Source: Cordilura impudica (lineage: Eukaryota > Arthropoda > Insecta > Diptera > Scathophagidae). Taken from it: a DNA stretch of 64,000 nt. This document shows, one piece after another, positions 12,622 through 24,281 of this stretch. The position numbers and the translations under genes were made by a program. How positions within the stretch are numbered: the stretch's first letter is position 1; every line of letters begins with the position of its first letter. Where the stretch lies: the NCBI GenBank assembly GCA_963682025.1, contig OY821519.1, forward strand, positions 2,512,501 through 2,576,500. Reading direction: 5' to 3'. Under the pieces are notes generated by a model, which searched no databases, was not told the origin of the DNA, and saw only the letters and a program-made list of their open reading frames with translations.

Positions 12622-13263
12622 CTAACGTCGCCACATGCTCGCTGCACCAACTCCAATTCCTCCAGATGCAACACCGCGACGTACAGCGTCCATATCTTCT
12701 GGTCGATTTTCGCGATATGCTCTCTTAGAATCTTCAAATTCGCGTAATCTTTGGTTGTACCGATCAATTTGATCACGGAGTATTGCGTCTTCGTGCATAG
12801 CTCGACGTTCATCATACTCCAAACAACCTACTCCATCCAGACGCTCGAGATCTAACCAACCTCGAAAGCGGACGCACACACCGTTCATTATGAAGTATGA
12901 TTTAATGTGAACTTTGCCCGGTTCCTTTTCAAATTCGCATTCCTTGTCATGAATGTAAGGATTCTGTGTGGCATTAAAGACCAGTTGCAAATTTGTGCCC
13001 GATGCAACAAACGAGATTTCTGTGTGGCCCTCGCGGCAGCCATTTTGGAAACGTATTTGTCGTTCTTCCAATGCTCTTTCACGATAACCGGTGTATCGGA
13101 TTTCGCTCTCACGACTCAAACGACGAAAAAGTTCATCACTTTCAAATTTGGACTTTTGATCGGGAACAACGCGCGGCATCTTAAAGATGAAACGTGGTTT
13201 CGGTTGTTCATAAAGTCCAATCGTGTCGTACGGTATCATTCCAGCCAGAGCTGCTTCATTCAT
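12622..13263 (-). CDS. Bgb: Core-binding factor beta (Brother/Big brother)
   Basis: A single uninterrupted exon of 213 residues, the same length as the Drosophila Bro and Bgb proteins. Residue 29 begins the core shared with vertebrate CBF-beta (MPRVVPDQ, then RLSRESEIRYTGYRER, FQNGCREGHTEI, ATGTNLQL-like, NGVCVRFRGWLDLERLDG, CLEYDE). The protein does not bind DNA; it binds the Runt domain of Runx factors (Lozenge, Runt) and raises their DNA affinity in the nucleus. The C-terminus is charged and coiled-coil-like (residues about 160-195), ending with a Gly-rich stretch. Drosophila has two paralogues side by side; only one is seen here, so it may be the unduplicated ancestor or the partner may lie elsewhere. 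The symbol is a family-level choice between Bgb and Bro. Confidence 0.95.
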   Translation of the reverse strand: MNEAALAGMIPYDTIGLYEQPKPRFIFKMPRVVPDQKSKFESDELFRRLSRESEIRYTGYRERALEERQIRFQNGCREGHTEISFVASGTNLQLVFNATQNPYIHDKECEFEKEPGKVHIKSYFIMNGVCVRFRGWLDLERLDGVGCLEYDERRAMHEDAILRDQIDRYNQRLREFEDSKRAYRENRPEDMDAVRRGVASGGIGVGAASMWRR

Positions 13264-14376
13264 GGTGTTTTGATTTTCAAAGAAACAACAAAGACTTGTT
13301 TGGGAGTAGTCCCACTTGTGTTGAGCAGCAATTTTTGATGTTTTTTATTTAACACTAAGGTGGAAAAACGAATTATATATTTTATTTATTTCTTGGCTTT
13401 TTCTAAAATTGTAAAATAATAAAATCTATTTATGAAATACTGCCTCTGAGAATGTTCGACTGTTTTACTTTTTTTTCATTTATATTTCATTTACAAGCAA
13501 ACAATTGTGTTATACTTACATTTTTGCGGTTTTCTTTTCTGCGTTGTGTTTTTTGGGTCTATTTTTATAACACATTTCAGAGCTGCCAACTCTAAAATAG
13601 AGTTTTATTAAGGTTTTTGATTTGATATGCATACTTCGACCTACAAGGTATATTGGGAATATCTTGAGTATATTGGGAACTAATAGTATTTTTAAACCTT
13701 TATTATTGAATGTCGTGCTTATAAAACGATCTAAGTCTGGAACTCTATATGACAGATTTTTTGGCTAACCAATTTATTTATTTATATTCATTTTATAAAA
13801 AAAAATTTGCATGCGAATAAATCTTGTTGATTTGTGGATCCAAAACGTTAAATAATTATTTTATCTAACCTCCATTAGTGTGTGTTTGCACGTGAAAGTT
13901 TTCATGCTGAAAGTCTTGAGTTTATAGGTGGGACGGGAGAGAAGAATGGCTCGGAGTTCTATGGGGGTTCATCTACTCTGAAATTCTCTTTTGTTTCTTG
14001 CTTCGTAATTTTCAAAGTGAAATTATTTTACGTTTTCTTTCCTTTTTATGTTCGTTTGTGTTAAGAAAGACAATAATTTGAAATAAAGTTAATTTTAAGT
14101 AAACATAAACAAATTTTGAATTTCAATACAAAAATTTCTGTTTGTAGACACGGATGAAAGTTTAAAAGAGAATTTCAATTTCAGAAAGATAAATATCATG
14201 TGTAAACCGGGACTTAGTTAATATGTAAAATAAATTGAAAAGTTACGCAAGAAATACTTAAGTAAATAAAATTTATTTTATATGGTTTAAATTGTGTGTA
14301 AAACAGCTTAGTTAAAAAAAAATCAAAGAATTTACATTTTACTTTTAGTTCTCCAATAACTTTGTTTCTTTTGTAC
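13264..14376. other. Upstream region of Bgb and intergenic DNA
   Basis: AT-rich. The first few hundred bases should hold the Bgb promoter and 5' UTR. No further gene or element recognised. The short frame at 13882-14064 has no supporting similarity. Confidence 0.4.
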
Positions 14377-14379
14377 TAA

Positions 14380-14812
14380 AGGTGCTGTTACACGATTTGT
14401 TTTTTTTTTACATATGTACTGTCACTTTTTTATCCATATGAAATTCCTCATGTCTGTCAAAATTGTCTTGTACATACGATTCATAGTTTTTGCTATCACA
14501 CGTGCATATGTATTTCCGTATTTAATTTGTGAATTTACAAAAATTTATTGTCAAAAAAAAGTTATATATTTTTTAATTCTGTCAATATTAATCTTTATAA
14601 TTTACTCTGTTTTTCTTTCGCCACTAGCGGTGTTGTATTTTCATATGTTTGTCGTGCAAAAATAGAACCTCTTCTAATTGAAAAATGTACATGTGACTTT
14701 GCTCATGTATTGTACATAAACAATGTTTCATATGTATCACACGATGTGTACAACTTTTGTTGTGGAAAAATTTGACAGTACATATGTAAAAAAACATCAT
14801 GTAATAGCATCT
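14380..14812. mobile_element. MITE with TAA target duplication (PIF/Harbinger type)
   Basis: The ends are inverted: AGGTGCTGTTACACGATTTG on the left, and the complement of a matching AGATGCTATTACATGATG on the right, with ACATATGTACTGTCA shared further in. TAA flanks both sides (14377-14379, 14813-14815). A 3-bp TWA duplication and an AGG start are typical of PIF/Harbinger. It is 433 bases with no transposase. Small frames inside are chance. Confidence 0.75.
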
Positions 14813-14815
14813 TAA

Positions 14816-15286
14816 GTCGGGGGGTCACACAAGGCAATTTTGAATGCGCAACTTTTTGGCAATTCTCTTTTGAACTTGCCTTTATGTCCACACACGACAA
14901 TTTCTTCGGCAATTTTACTGTTTTGTTTTGCTTTTATTTTCTTATAATTTGACATTTGTGCTCTAGTCCCGATCCAAATATTCTTTGCATTTAACATAAT
15001 AAATACAATGGTTTTCCTCAACCAAAGTTATTAATTTTTCAATTAAGTCCCGATTCCATTTAAACGCCATTTTAATAAAGTAAACAATAATTACGAACTA
15101 TTCACACCAAGAAGCGAAACACCGAATGAAAAGAAATGTCAAATATTCAACCAAAAAAAAGCGAATGAGAGAATTGCTTTAAATAGCCGAAAACCGGCAA
15201 TTATTTTTCCTTTTTATTCCCCTCACCACAAACTTCTATAAACTCAAGAATTGCGCAACTAAAATCGTCGTTTGTGAAGGCCGAGT
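14816..15286 (+). mobile_element. TIR element D, copy 1
   Basis: A non-autonomous element of about 470 bases with inverted ends based on GTCACACAAGGCAATTTT...TGCGCAAC. Its right end meets a second inverted copy tail to tail. The frame at 14812-15021 lies within the repeat and is not a gene. Confidence 0.75.
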
Positions 15287-16661
15287 TCACACAAGGCAAT
15301 TTTTGTTGCGCAATTCTTGAGTTTGTAGATGTTTGCGGTGAGGGGAATAAAAAGGGAAAAATAATTGCCGGTTCTCGGCTATTTCAAGTCTGGGTTCACA
15401 CAAGGCAATTTTTGTTGCGCAATTCTTGAGTTTGTAGATGTTTGCGGTGAGGGGAATAAAAAGGGAAAAATAATTGCCGGTTCTCGGCTATTTTAAGCAA
15501 TTCTCTCATTCGCTTTTTTTATACCCTATACCACTATGTGGTTTGGGTATAATGACTTTGTGCTACTGTTTGTAACTACCAAAAATATTTAACCTAGACC
15601 CATCTTTAATTATACCGTTCGAATCAGAATCACTATCTGATTCGATTTAACGATGTCCGTCCGTCCGTCTGTGTGTCCATGTAAAGCTTGTAATCAAACT
15701 GCAGGTCGCAAATATGAATATATTTTGATGAAATTTGGTATATAAGCTTTTGTCGGCCATGGGATGAACGCTATTGAAATTGATGAGAATCGGTCTATGT
15801 TCAGACCTAGCCCCCATACAAATGACCCCTATGAAATCGACTTAAATTGCCATAAGATCCAAATTATCATATAAATCTTAGTCAAATTGGGTTTGTATGT
15901 GTTTATTACATCCATTAATCAGTAGTCCAAAAATGATCCCTATGGGACAACTCTTAGTCATAGGCCCCATATAGAGCTGCTTCCCGATCTTCACTTAAAT
16001 CTATCAAAAAACAAAAAATATTACACTGATTCTTCTAAAATTTTGTTTGTATATATTTTTGGAAAATACAAGAGACCTTACCAAACATGGTCGGGATCGG
16101 TCCATTTTTGGGCCTAGTCCCCATATAGATATAGCATCCGATATGAACTTTTTCATATCTGCAGACAACAAAATTTATAAAAATCCCACTTAAATTTGGT
16201 TTAGCTTATTTTCTATTTCCAGTTAGTTGGGCCTATGGGATAGGGTCTCTAAACGCATGGTATAGGGTATCCGATAGTCGGTCTAGACCGACTATAATTT
16301 TCTTACTTGTTTTTTGTTGAATATTTGACATTTCTTTTCATTCGGTGTTTCGCTTCTTGGTGTGAATAATTCGTAATTATTGTTTACTTTATTAAAATGG
16401 CCTTTAAATGGAATCGGGACTTAATTTTTTTCTTTTGAAATAATTTTTCAACAAAACCAATTAAATTAATTTATGTATGTATGTATTTAATTTTATTATT
16501 GTTCTTTACGACTAGAGCACAAATGTCAAATTATAAGAAAATAAAAACAAAACAAAACAGTAAAATTGCCGAAGAAATTGTCGAGTGTGGACATAAAAGC
16601 AATTTCAAAAGAGAATTGCCAAAAAGTTGCGCAATAAAAATTGCCTTGTGTGACCCCCGAC
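15287..16661 (-). mobile_element. TIR element D, copy 2 (inverted, with insertion)
   Basis: An inverted copy of element D. It begins with a roughly 100-base tandem duplication of the end segment (15297-15396 and 15397-15496, nearly identical), then is interrupted by a family A repeat (15520-16311), then resumes to the terminus GTGTGACCCCCGAC at 16661. The two D copies together form an inverted repeat able to fold. Confidence 0.75.
15520..16311 (+). repeat. Interspersed repeat family A, copy 2 (near complete)
   Basis: About 790 bases. It starts with a hairpin (ATACCCTATACCACTATG then its complement to GGGTATA), has the palindrome around GAATCAGAATCACTATCTGA, the GTCY block GTCCGTCCGTCCGTCTGTG, and ends with the perfect palindrome ATAGTCGGTCTAGACCGACT plus AATTTTCTTACTTGTT. 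It lies within element D, in a T-tract. There is no obvious target duplication. The GTCY block beside a conserved core recalls the dipteran mini-me/DINE-1 class. Confidence 0.85.
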
Positions 16662-16809
16662 GTACTGCGACTAAATGAATTTAAAATTTTAGTTAATTGT
16701 TCTATTCCATATCGTTTCATCTTATTGATGTGCTTGTGAAACAGTGAAACACGTGCGGAAACAGTTGCATTGTTTTTATAAAACAGACAGACAATTTTTT
16801 GGACGAATT

Positions 16810-19800
16810 ATGGCTATTCCTAAATCTGATTCCTCAGTAAAGAGCAAAAATACGAAGATAATATTTGGGGACGATGGCGAAATTGTCCATAATGTTAGTA
16901 AAACAACTAAACAAAATATTAAAAACAAAAAGAAACGCAAGTTGTCGGAAAATATTGTTGATGAAGATACCACAATAAAGGCTGAGGATAGTTCTGAGTA
17001 TATTCACGAAAATGGTGAGGAGGACTTCTTTACAAAGCGAGAAAAGAAAAAAGCCATCCAGACAAATGGCGAAGGTGATATCGAGTCAGAGAACAGAAAA
17101 AAATGGTATTTTGTAGTAAGTTGGCTTAGCTTGTAAATGGTTTTTGGTTACTCTATTTAATATAACGCTTCTTCCAACCCTAGTATACACAGTTTCCGGC
17201 TACAGAGGAAATATTAGATATGAAAGATAATGACCAGATGGAGTTGTATAATTTATGTCGCACTTCGTACGAACAAGAGAAGTCAACATTTCTGAAAAGT
17301 AAGTTTTTATCCCAAAAATATTCTTTTATTTACATAATTTATGCTTTGTTTTCTGCAGAAAACCCATCTGATGCTCGATGGCTACAAACCGCATTACATA
17401 AAGGTACAGCTAAGGATCGTGCCAATGCTGGCGCTCTTTTGGTCACCAGTAATCCTCTGGCAAATTTAGAGGCTCTTTCTACTCTCATCGGATTCACGAA
17501 AATATCAAACAAGTCCAGCGCCGAAGTGGTAGCAATTGTCACAGATTTGTGGAAGGAAGTTTTGTTACCATCTAATCGTAAGCTTTATTCAATACAAATG
17601 CGTGGTGCTGATTGGAAACTTGTACGCAAAAACACTTCTTTAACCAAAGAACAGCAGAGGAAAATATATGCCTTTTGGCATTTCGAGAATGAACTGAAGG
17701 ACCTGTATTTTGGTTGGAACATCTACGTTTTAAATTTATTATGTATGTGTATTGTAATGTATTTCTTATTTTTTTTTTAACATTGTAGAGTACTTGAAAA
17801 ACCTTCAACAGGGTATCCAAACTGGACAGGAAAACAATAAAACTGTTGCTATAGTTGCAGCCTCGCAGTTGTTAACATTTGCTCCTGAAAAAGAACAGAT
17901 GTTGCTTACAATGTTAATCAATAAGCTGGGAGATCCTGTGTCAAAAATTGCTTCCAAAGCCTTACACCATTTGACTGATGTCGCTCACAAACATCCTAAT
18001 ATGTGCGGAGTGATCGTCAACGAAACTGAGAAACTGTTGTTTCGTAACAACATCTCCGATCGTGCCCAGCACTTTTCTCTATGTTTCCTGGCGAGCATTG
18101 CTCCGGCAGGTCGTCCAGAAGTTTGCACTAAACTAGTTCATATTTGTTTTTCCCTTTTTAAAGTGTTGGTGCAGAAAGGAGCCATTAATAATCGAACAAT
18201 GCAGGCGATCTTGCGTTGTCTGCAGAAAGCTATACTAGAGGCCAAACCACCGGCGGGGAGTACCGAGTTGTTAAGCAAAGATATGGAAGACACTGTATAT
18301 CGATTGGTTCACTTGGCCGATATTCGTGTTTCGATACAAACTCTTGGTTTATTGTTGCAATTAGTTACAGCTAAGACACAGAAAAGTGATCGCTTCTACA
18401 ACGCACTGTACATCAAACTAGTGGACATGAATCTAACCATAATTGGAGCTAAAACTGCTGCCCAGCTACTGCATATCGTTCACCGAGCGATATTTATCGA
18501 TTCGAATATACCTCGTGCTCAAGCATTCATCAAAAGACTTCTACAGTTGGCACTTTGTATGCCATCGAATATGACAGCTGGTTGTTTGATAGTAATACAT
18601 AAGCTACTACGAAGTCGTAAGGAACTTTGTCATGATCGGGACAACAATGGCGATGATTCGAGTAATATTTTAGCAAAGGTTTCAGCAACAGATGAAGAAT
18701 TGGCCAAATTTGACAGTGACGGTGAAGAGAAATACGAAGATATTGCTGAGAATGATGACTTAGATGAAAAAATGTTAATGCCAACGGAAGATGCTGCCAC
18801 TGGTAATACGTCATCATGGCATCATTCTAAAGTATCATCTAGCGCGAGTGCAGAGAAGGTGCGCGAATTGGCTCCAAGCAAATATGACCCCTATCATCGA
18901 GTTCCAGCATTTGCAGGTGCCGAACTTGCATTGCGCAATGAATTATTACTACTGCGGGAACACTTTCATCCAACTGTACAGGTTTTTGCTGAGAGCATCT
19001 TACTGAGTTAGTAATGAATTTTTATTTAATAACATTTAAAATCTAACTTTCTCTGTTCTTATTAGATAAACGTATTGACTACTATGGTGATCCGTTACGT
19101 GATTTTGGTTTACCTCACTTTTTGGAACGGTTTTCGTTTAAAAATCCTAAAAAACTAGATCAAGAGAAATCTATTGCCTCTGGCCATGGACATAAGCACT
19201 ATATATCGTATGGTGCTCGTGGTATGCCCGTCAAGTCCCTGACCAAAGCCAACTGCAGTGAAGAAGAAAAGTTCATTTTCAATTATCTTGAACAGAAGCG
19301 TAAACAAGCAGTTGTGATTAAAACTAAGAAAACAGAGGATGAAAATGAAGAAGACGATGATATGAAAGCCGGCGATGTGGATGATGATGAATTCGAGGAT
19401 TATCTAGATGGATTCTTTGGCAAAAAAGGAAAAAAGAATAAAGTCAAGTCGAAGGACTTAAGTGAAAGTGATGATGAAGAGTTGGACTTCCTTAAAGAAC
19501 TTGGTGGAGAGCTTGTAGATGAGACTAAACAAAATAAAAAGAAAATAAAGAAAAAGACGAAAGCTGAAGATGAAGATGATATCAAGGATAGTGATGCCGA
19601 TTGGGGCGATGATGAGGATAAAACTGATTTCGTAGGTAGCGATGATGATGATGAAGACGACTCTATCGATTTCAATGACGATGCTGATGACAATGACAGC
19701 GATGGCGGTTCAATATCATTAGAGGATGAAGATTCGGATGATTATATAAAAGATGATAGTGGTAGTGAAACCGATGAAGATGACGAAGATTATGATGGTC

Positions 19801-20181
19801 TTATGCCACCTAAGCGTAAAAAATCAAAGAAAGATCCTTCATCTGCCACGAACGAACGTAGTTTTACCAAAAAGTTAAAACACAGTGACGGTAAGAATTT
19901 CTGTATTATAAAGTTTTTTGTTTTGTTGATTAAAACGAATACATTCCCTTTTGACTTTAGATATAAGTTCTTTGTTTGCGGCGGCTGATGATTTCGCTGA
20001 ATTACTAGAAGAAACTGGCAAAACCAAAGGTCAAGGCACTGCAAATGCCGTCTTCAATAAGGATAAATCATCAGACAAACAAATGAAATGGGAAGAACAA
20101 CGACGTTCAAATTCGAAATCATATAAAAACAAAACAAAAGGCAAAGGTAAAATCTTTTCAAAAAAACGTAGACGCCAATAG
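16810..20181 (+). CDS. Noc1: Noc1 / CCAAT-enhancer-binding protein zeta (ribosome biogenesis)
   Basis: Six exons: 16810-17115, 17184-17298, 17359-17712, 17789-19006, 19066-19890, 19961-20181; together 1012 residues, close to human CEBPZ. All introns are GT-AG and 59-76 bases long. Noc1 works in the nucleolus with Noc2 in early 60S subunit maturation. Residues 1-100 are Lys-rich. An alpha-helical repeat region follows (DARWLQTALHKGTAKDRANA, then NKLGDPVSKIASKALHHL and KHPNMCGVIVNETEKLLFR), then the CBF domain, then KYDPYHRVPAFAGAE and YYGDPLRDF. Residues about 710-930 are a long Asp/Glu-rich tail with Lys/Arg patches, and the C-terminus is basic. The first ATG in frame is 16810; codons upstream start only with GTG. 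The small second intron (60 bases) is in frame and stop-free. Confidence 0.95.
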
Positions 20182-20246
20182 TGTTCTCAATTCTTTGCAG
20201 TCGTATTATTATATTAATATGTCTCGTAGTTTTGTTTAATTTTTAA

Positions 20247-20252
20247 AATAAA
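20247..20252 (+). terminator. Probable Noc1 polyadenylation signal
   Basis: AATAAA 66 bases after the stop codon, the first canonical signal downstream. Confidence 0.6.
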
Positions 20253-20519
20253 ACATTTAAGATCTAATATGAAGAGTTATACACTATCATTCATTCTCTT
20301 TTTAATTCTTTTATTTACAATCTGTTTTTATACAACAATAAGCAAATTTGTTAAACTTAAATAAACTTAACATAATTTGGACTGTAATCCAGTTAAATTA
20401 TTTACAAATTTGTAAAATAAGATATCATTTTCTATAAGGTAAATCTAATATATGTATGTAGCCTTTTCAGTCTATTTATTTCCTCATTTTAATCTAATAA
20501 GCATATTGCTAATGGGTTA

Positions 20520-21640
20520 CGGTGGTTACTAAGATTTTCTATTGTCTATTAATCTCGTCTTTAACTGTAGTAATCTGTAAACCTTTGCAAATATTGTTAT
20601 TAGTTACAAACCATGGTTCATTTGTTATCAACCGCAGTGTTTTTGATTGGTATCTTTGTAAGATTTCAATTACTAGCTGTTCCTCAAAGCTGTTTTCCAT
20701 GAGTCCAAACTGGTTTTAATATTGTTTTGTAAATAAGTAGTTTATTGTTCATAGTAAGCTCTGATTTTGGATTAAGAAGCCAATACATTTTTCTTGTTTT
20801 TGTATTCAATCGATCGTTGCCTTTTTGCTTTAATCTGATCCTTTCATGTAAGTCTGTGATCAAGGTGGGGACCAATGTATTTAACTTTAGTTTGTTTTGG
20901 GATTTGAGTTCCATTTAATTTAAGTACTTACAGTAAACGTTACGTGGGTAGATTTTTGTATATTAACTTTTATATTCCATTTCTGTAGCCTTGACCAATG
21001 TCGTTAAAATGACTTTGAATCGTTGCTGAAGCAATCTGCCCAATTACGAATATTCTCCAAAAAAAATCCTCCAATTATAAATTCCGCGTGAACAAAAAAA
21101 TGAATAAGTGGCATCATCGAATTTCGAAGCCAGTTGTTCTGCTTATAGACAACTAATTTTCTATTTTTTTTTTTTTTTTTGTGCAAACGAAAATAAATTT
21201 ATTTTAAAGAAAAATTAAATAAATGAATAGCATAGATATGATGTGAGCACTTGTGGAGGAAATTGTTGTTGTATAATAACAACGAAGGATTGCTAGAAGT
21301 CAATTGCGTGCTGAATCTATGGAAAACGCAATCAATGCCTGAATTGGCTTTCTTTAAAGTTAAAAGTTGAAGTTGGCTTTATTTGTGGTTTTAAAATTTT
21401 TTGCGGGAAAAAATCAAATTGAAGTGAATTGAGAATAACTACATTATTCCCATCGAATTTTTTACGAAGGAATTTTTATACATAAAGGGAGAAGTGAGAT
21501 TTCATGCGTAATTTTTGTTCAGAATTGGGCTGAAAATCTTGTTCATCACTTGTTGCTATTAAAGCTGTATCATCAGCATATGTTGCAACTGTTACATTTT
21601 CTCGTATAAGTATGTCCGATGTAAATATGGTTTAAGTATA
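20520..21640 (-). mobile_element. Jockey-like non-LTR retrotransposon remnant
   Basis: On the minus strand, pieces of a reverse transcriptase remain in different frames. They include the catalytic box YADDTALIATSDE (about 21545-21580), MYWLLNPKSELTMNNKLLIY followed by KTILKPVWTHG (about 20700-20790), and QRYQSKTLRLITNEPWFVTN (about 20600-20670). The order matches Jockey elements from palm to thumb and C-terminus. Frameshifts and low-complexity inserts (T-run 21165-21180) show it is dead. Nothing of ORF1 is seen. Confidence 0.8.
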
Positions 21641-22328
21641 ACTTAATGAAGAAATTATATGGTGATGGAAGTAATTTTTTTATAAACTAATATAAATATA
21701 TAAACTTATTTCTTTGATCACTGATTTTCTTTAATTATAATTGAGTTTGATATCAAATCCGTCATTGACTTTAATTTTAATTAAATCAACGATTTGTTTC
21801 CATCTAAAAATTGAAACCTATTTTAAATAACAAATCGTTACTATACTTAACCCAAATACTCGCAATCTGGCAACTCTTTTCCACTAATGTCACTTCAAAT
21901 ATCTTTTTGCGACAGATTTTTTAGTTTTGCGCGTAAAAGTAGTTAATTCGGTTTGATCTCATATAATATGTTCTAGATCGCAGCAAAAAAATTTAAAAAG
22001 TGTACATATAATAAAATACTGATTATTCATTGAAATTCTTTTAATATGAAAATAATGTGTGTGTAATATGCAAGCAGTTTTGTGATGGCGTCTTAAATTG
22101 TTTAATTATTAAAAGGTAATAACTTTAATTTGTTAACATTTTGTATTTATTTCAGCCATTCGTTGCGCATTTTTTGTACGATTTTATTTAACTCTGAGGC
22201 GGAATGTTGTATCTAAATTTTCTGTAACTTCCCGACTTGATAGAGCTTTTGCATTTAGCTAAAGTAGATGGCAATATATTATTTTATAAATTTTGCCATT
22301 ATTTCACGCGTTTAACCTGAAGGCAGAT
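21641..22328. other. AT-rich intergenic DNA
   Basis: No reading frame, RNA gene or recurring repeat recognised. Confidence 0.5.
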
Positions 22329-22331
22329 TTT

Positions 22332-22929
22332 TATACCCTATACCACTAAGTGGTCAGGGTATAATGACTTTGTGGTGATGTTTGTAACTACCAAAAATAT
22401 TTGACTTGGACCCATCTTATATTATACCGATCGACTCAGAATCACTTTCTGAATCGATTTAGCGATGTCCGTCAGTCCGTCTGTCCGTCTGGTGGTCCAT
22501 GTAAGCCTTGTAAACCTTGTAATTAAATTACCGGTCGCAAATGTGAACATATTTCGATGAAATTTGGTATGTAAGCTTCTATCGCATGAACGCTATTGAA
22601 ATTGGCGAAATTCGGAGCTTGTTCAGACAAAATCCCCATACAAATGACATCTATGGAATCGACTTAAATTGCCATATGATCCAAATTATCACATAGATCT
22701 CGGGTGAAATTGGGTTTGTGTGTGTTTATTACACCCATTAATCAGTAGTCCAAAAATAAACCCCTTAGGAAAATTTTTAGTCATAGACCCCATATAAAGC
22801 TGCTTCCCGATCTTCACTTAAATCTATCAAAAAAACAAAAATATTGCACAGCATTTTCTCAGTTTTGGTTTGTGTATGTTTTTGCAAAAAATAAGTGACT
22901 TTACCAAATATGGTCAGGATCGGTCCATT
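22332..22929 (+). repeat. Interspersed repeat family A, copy 3 (truncated)
   Basis: Starts with the family hairpin (TATACCCTATACCACTAAG) and carries the GTCY block, but stops after GGTCAGGATCGGTCC, where Tc1 transposase sequence begins. The family end with the GTCTAGACC palindrome is absent. Confidence 0.85.
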
Positions 22930-23337
22930 TAAAAAATATGGTAGTAAAGACTTTAACTTCTGGAAAACAGTTCTCTTCACCGATGAGAGTAAGTTTGAGA
23001 TTTTTGTTGGAGAAAAACCCAGGAAGATTTGGAGAAGAAAGAATATGGAGCTAGCGGAGCAAAATAACCAAAATATCCACAGTAAGCATCTGGAGTTTGA
23101 GAGCTTGACTTCATTGATTCGGCAATGAATGCTCAAAGCTACATATTAAAAAAAAATGTTATACCAAGCGCCGCCAAATTGGATTTGCCTGGACGTTGCA
23201 TCTTTCAACAAGACAACGACCCCCTAGCATACATTCCGATGGAATGGCTGCTGTACCCTACACCAATTTATCTTCGTCATCCCCACAGTCCCCAGATCTC
23301 AATCCTGTTGAGAATATTTTGGATTATTTGGACCGCC
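22930..23337 (+). mobile_element. Tc1-like transposase remnant between two family A copies
   Basis: One piece has FWKTVLFTDESKFEIF, with the first catalytic Asp of a DDE enzyme in TDESKF. A second has CIFQQDND (second Asp) and, in another frame, SPQSPDLNPVENILDYLDR with the third acidic residue (PVEN). These are the three blocks of a Tc1 (DD34E) transposase. The middle is deleted and the frames differ. Inverted ends are not seen, so this is a fragment. Confidence 0.85.
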
Positions 23338-24055
23338 CTACACCACTATGTGGTCAGGGTATAATGACTTTGTGCTGATGTTTGTAACAATCAAAAATAT
23401 TTGACCTAGACCCATCTTTTATTATACCGATCGACTCAGAATCATTGTCTGAGTCGATTTAGCGATGTCCGTCCGTCTGTCTGTGTGTCCATGTAAACCT
23501 TGTAATCAAACTACAGGTCGCAAATATGAATATATTTTGATAAAATTTGGTATATAAGCTTCTATCGGCCATAGCATGGACGATATTGAAATTGTTGAAA
23601 ATAGGTGCATGTTCAGAACTAGTCCCCATACAAATTGTCATAAAATCCAAATTATTTAATAGATCTCGGTCAAATTGGGTTTGTATATGTTTATTACTTC
23701 CATTAATCAGTAGTCCAAAAATAAACCCTATAGGACAATTCTTAGTCATAGCCCCCATATAAAGATGCTTCCTGATCTTCACTTAAATCTATAAAAAAAA
23801 ACAATAATATTGCACAGATTTTTCTCAAATTTGGTATTTATATATTTTTTCTAAATATAAGTGACTTTCCCAAATATGGTCAGGATCGGTCCATTTTTTG
23901 ACCTAGTGCACATATAAATATAGCATCAGGTATGAACATTTTCATATTCAAAGAAAAAAAATAATAACTCTACTCAAATTTGGTTTATGCTTATTTTGTA
24001 TATCCAATTAGTTGGGCCTAAGAGTCGGTCAGACCGACTATAATTTTCTTGCTTG
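23338..24055 (+). repeat. Interspersed repeat family A, copy 4
   Basis: Begins inside the terminal hairpin (CTACACCACTATGTGG), has the palindrome CGACTCAGAATCATTGTCTG, the GTCY block, and ends with AGTCGGTCAGACCGACTATA and AATTTTCTTGCTTGTT. A minus-strand frame at 23459-23782 spans the repeat and is not a gene. Confidence 0.85.
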
Positions 24056-24281
24056 TTTGTATTTATGTTAGTTTAAATATAGATGAATGTATACTTACTT
24101 TTGAGGCGATGTTTAGTGTATTTTTTGTTCCAAAATATAAAAAAATTCTTGGTTAATTGAAGCTATATCTTATGTTTTAATATTATAAATAATGAATAAA
24201 CTATAATTGATAAAACCGAAATTGATAAATATCTTTTATTTTTTTTTTCATTCTGTTAAGAAAATGAAATACTTCACAAGT

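Noticed and set aside
12907..13338. 143-codon plus-strand frame opposite Bgb
   Set aside because: Shadow of the conserved CBF-beta reading frame.
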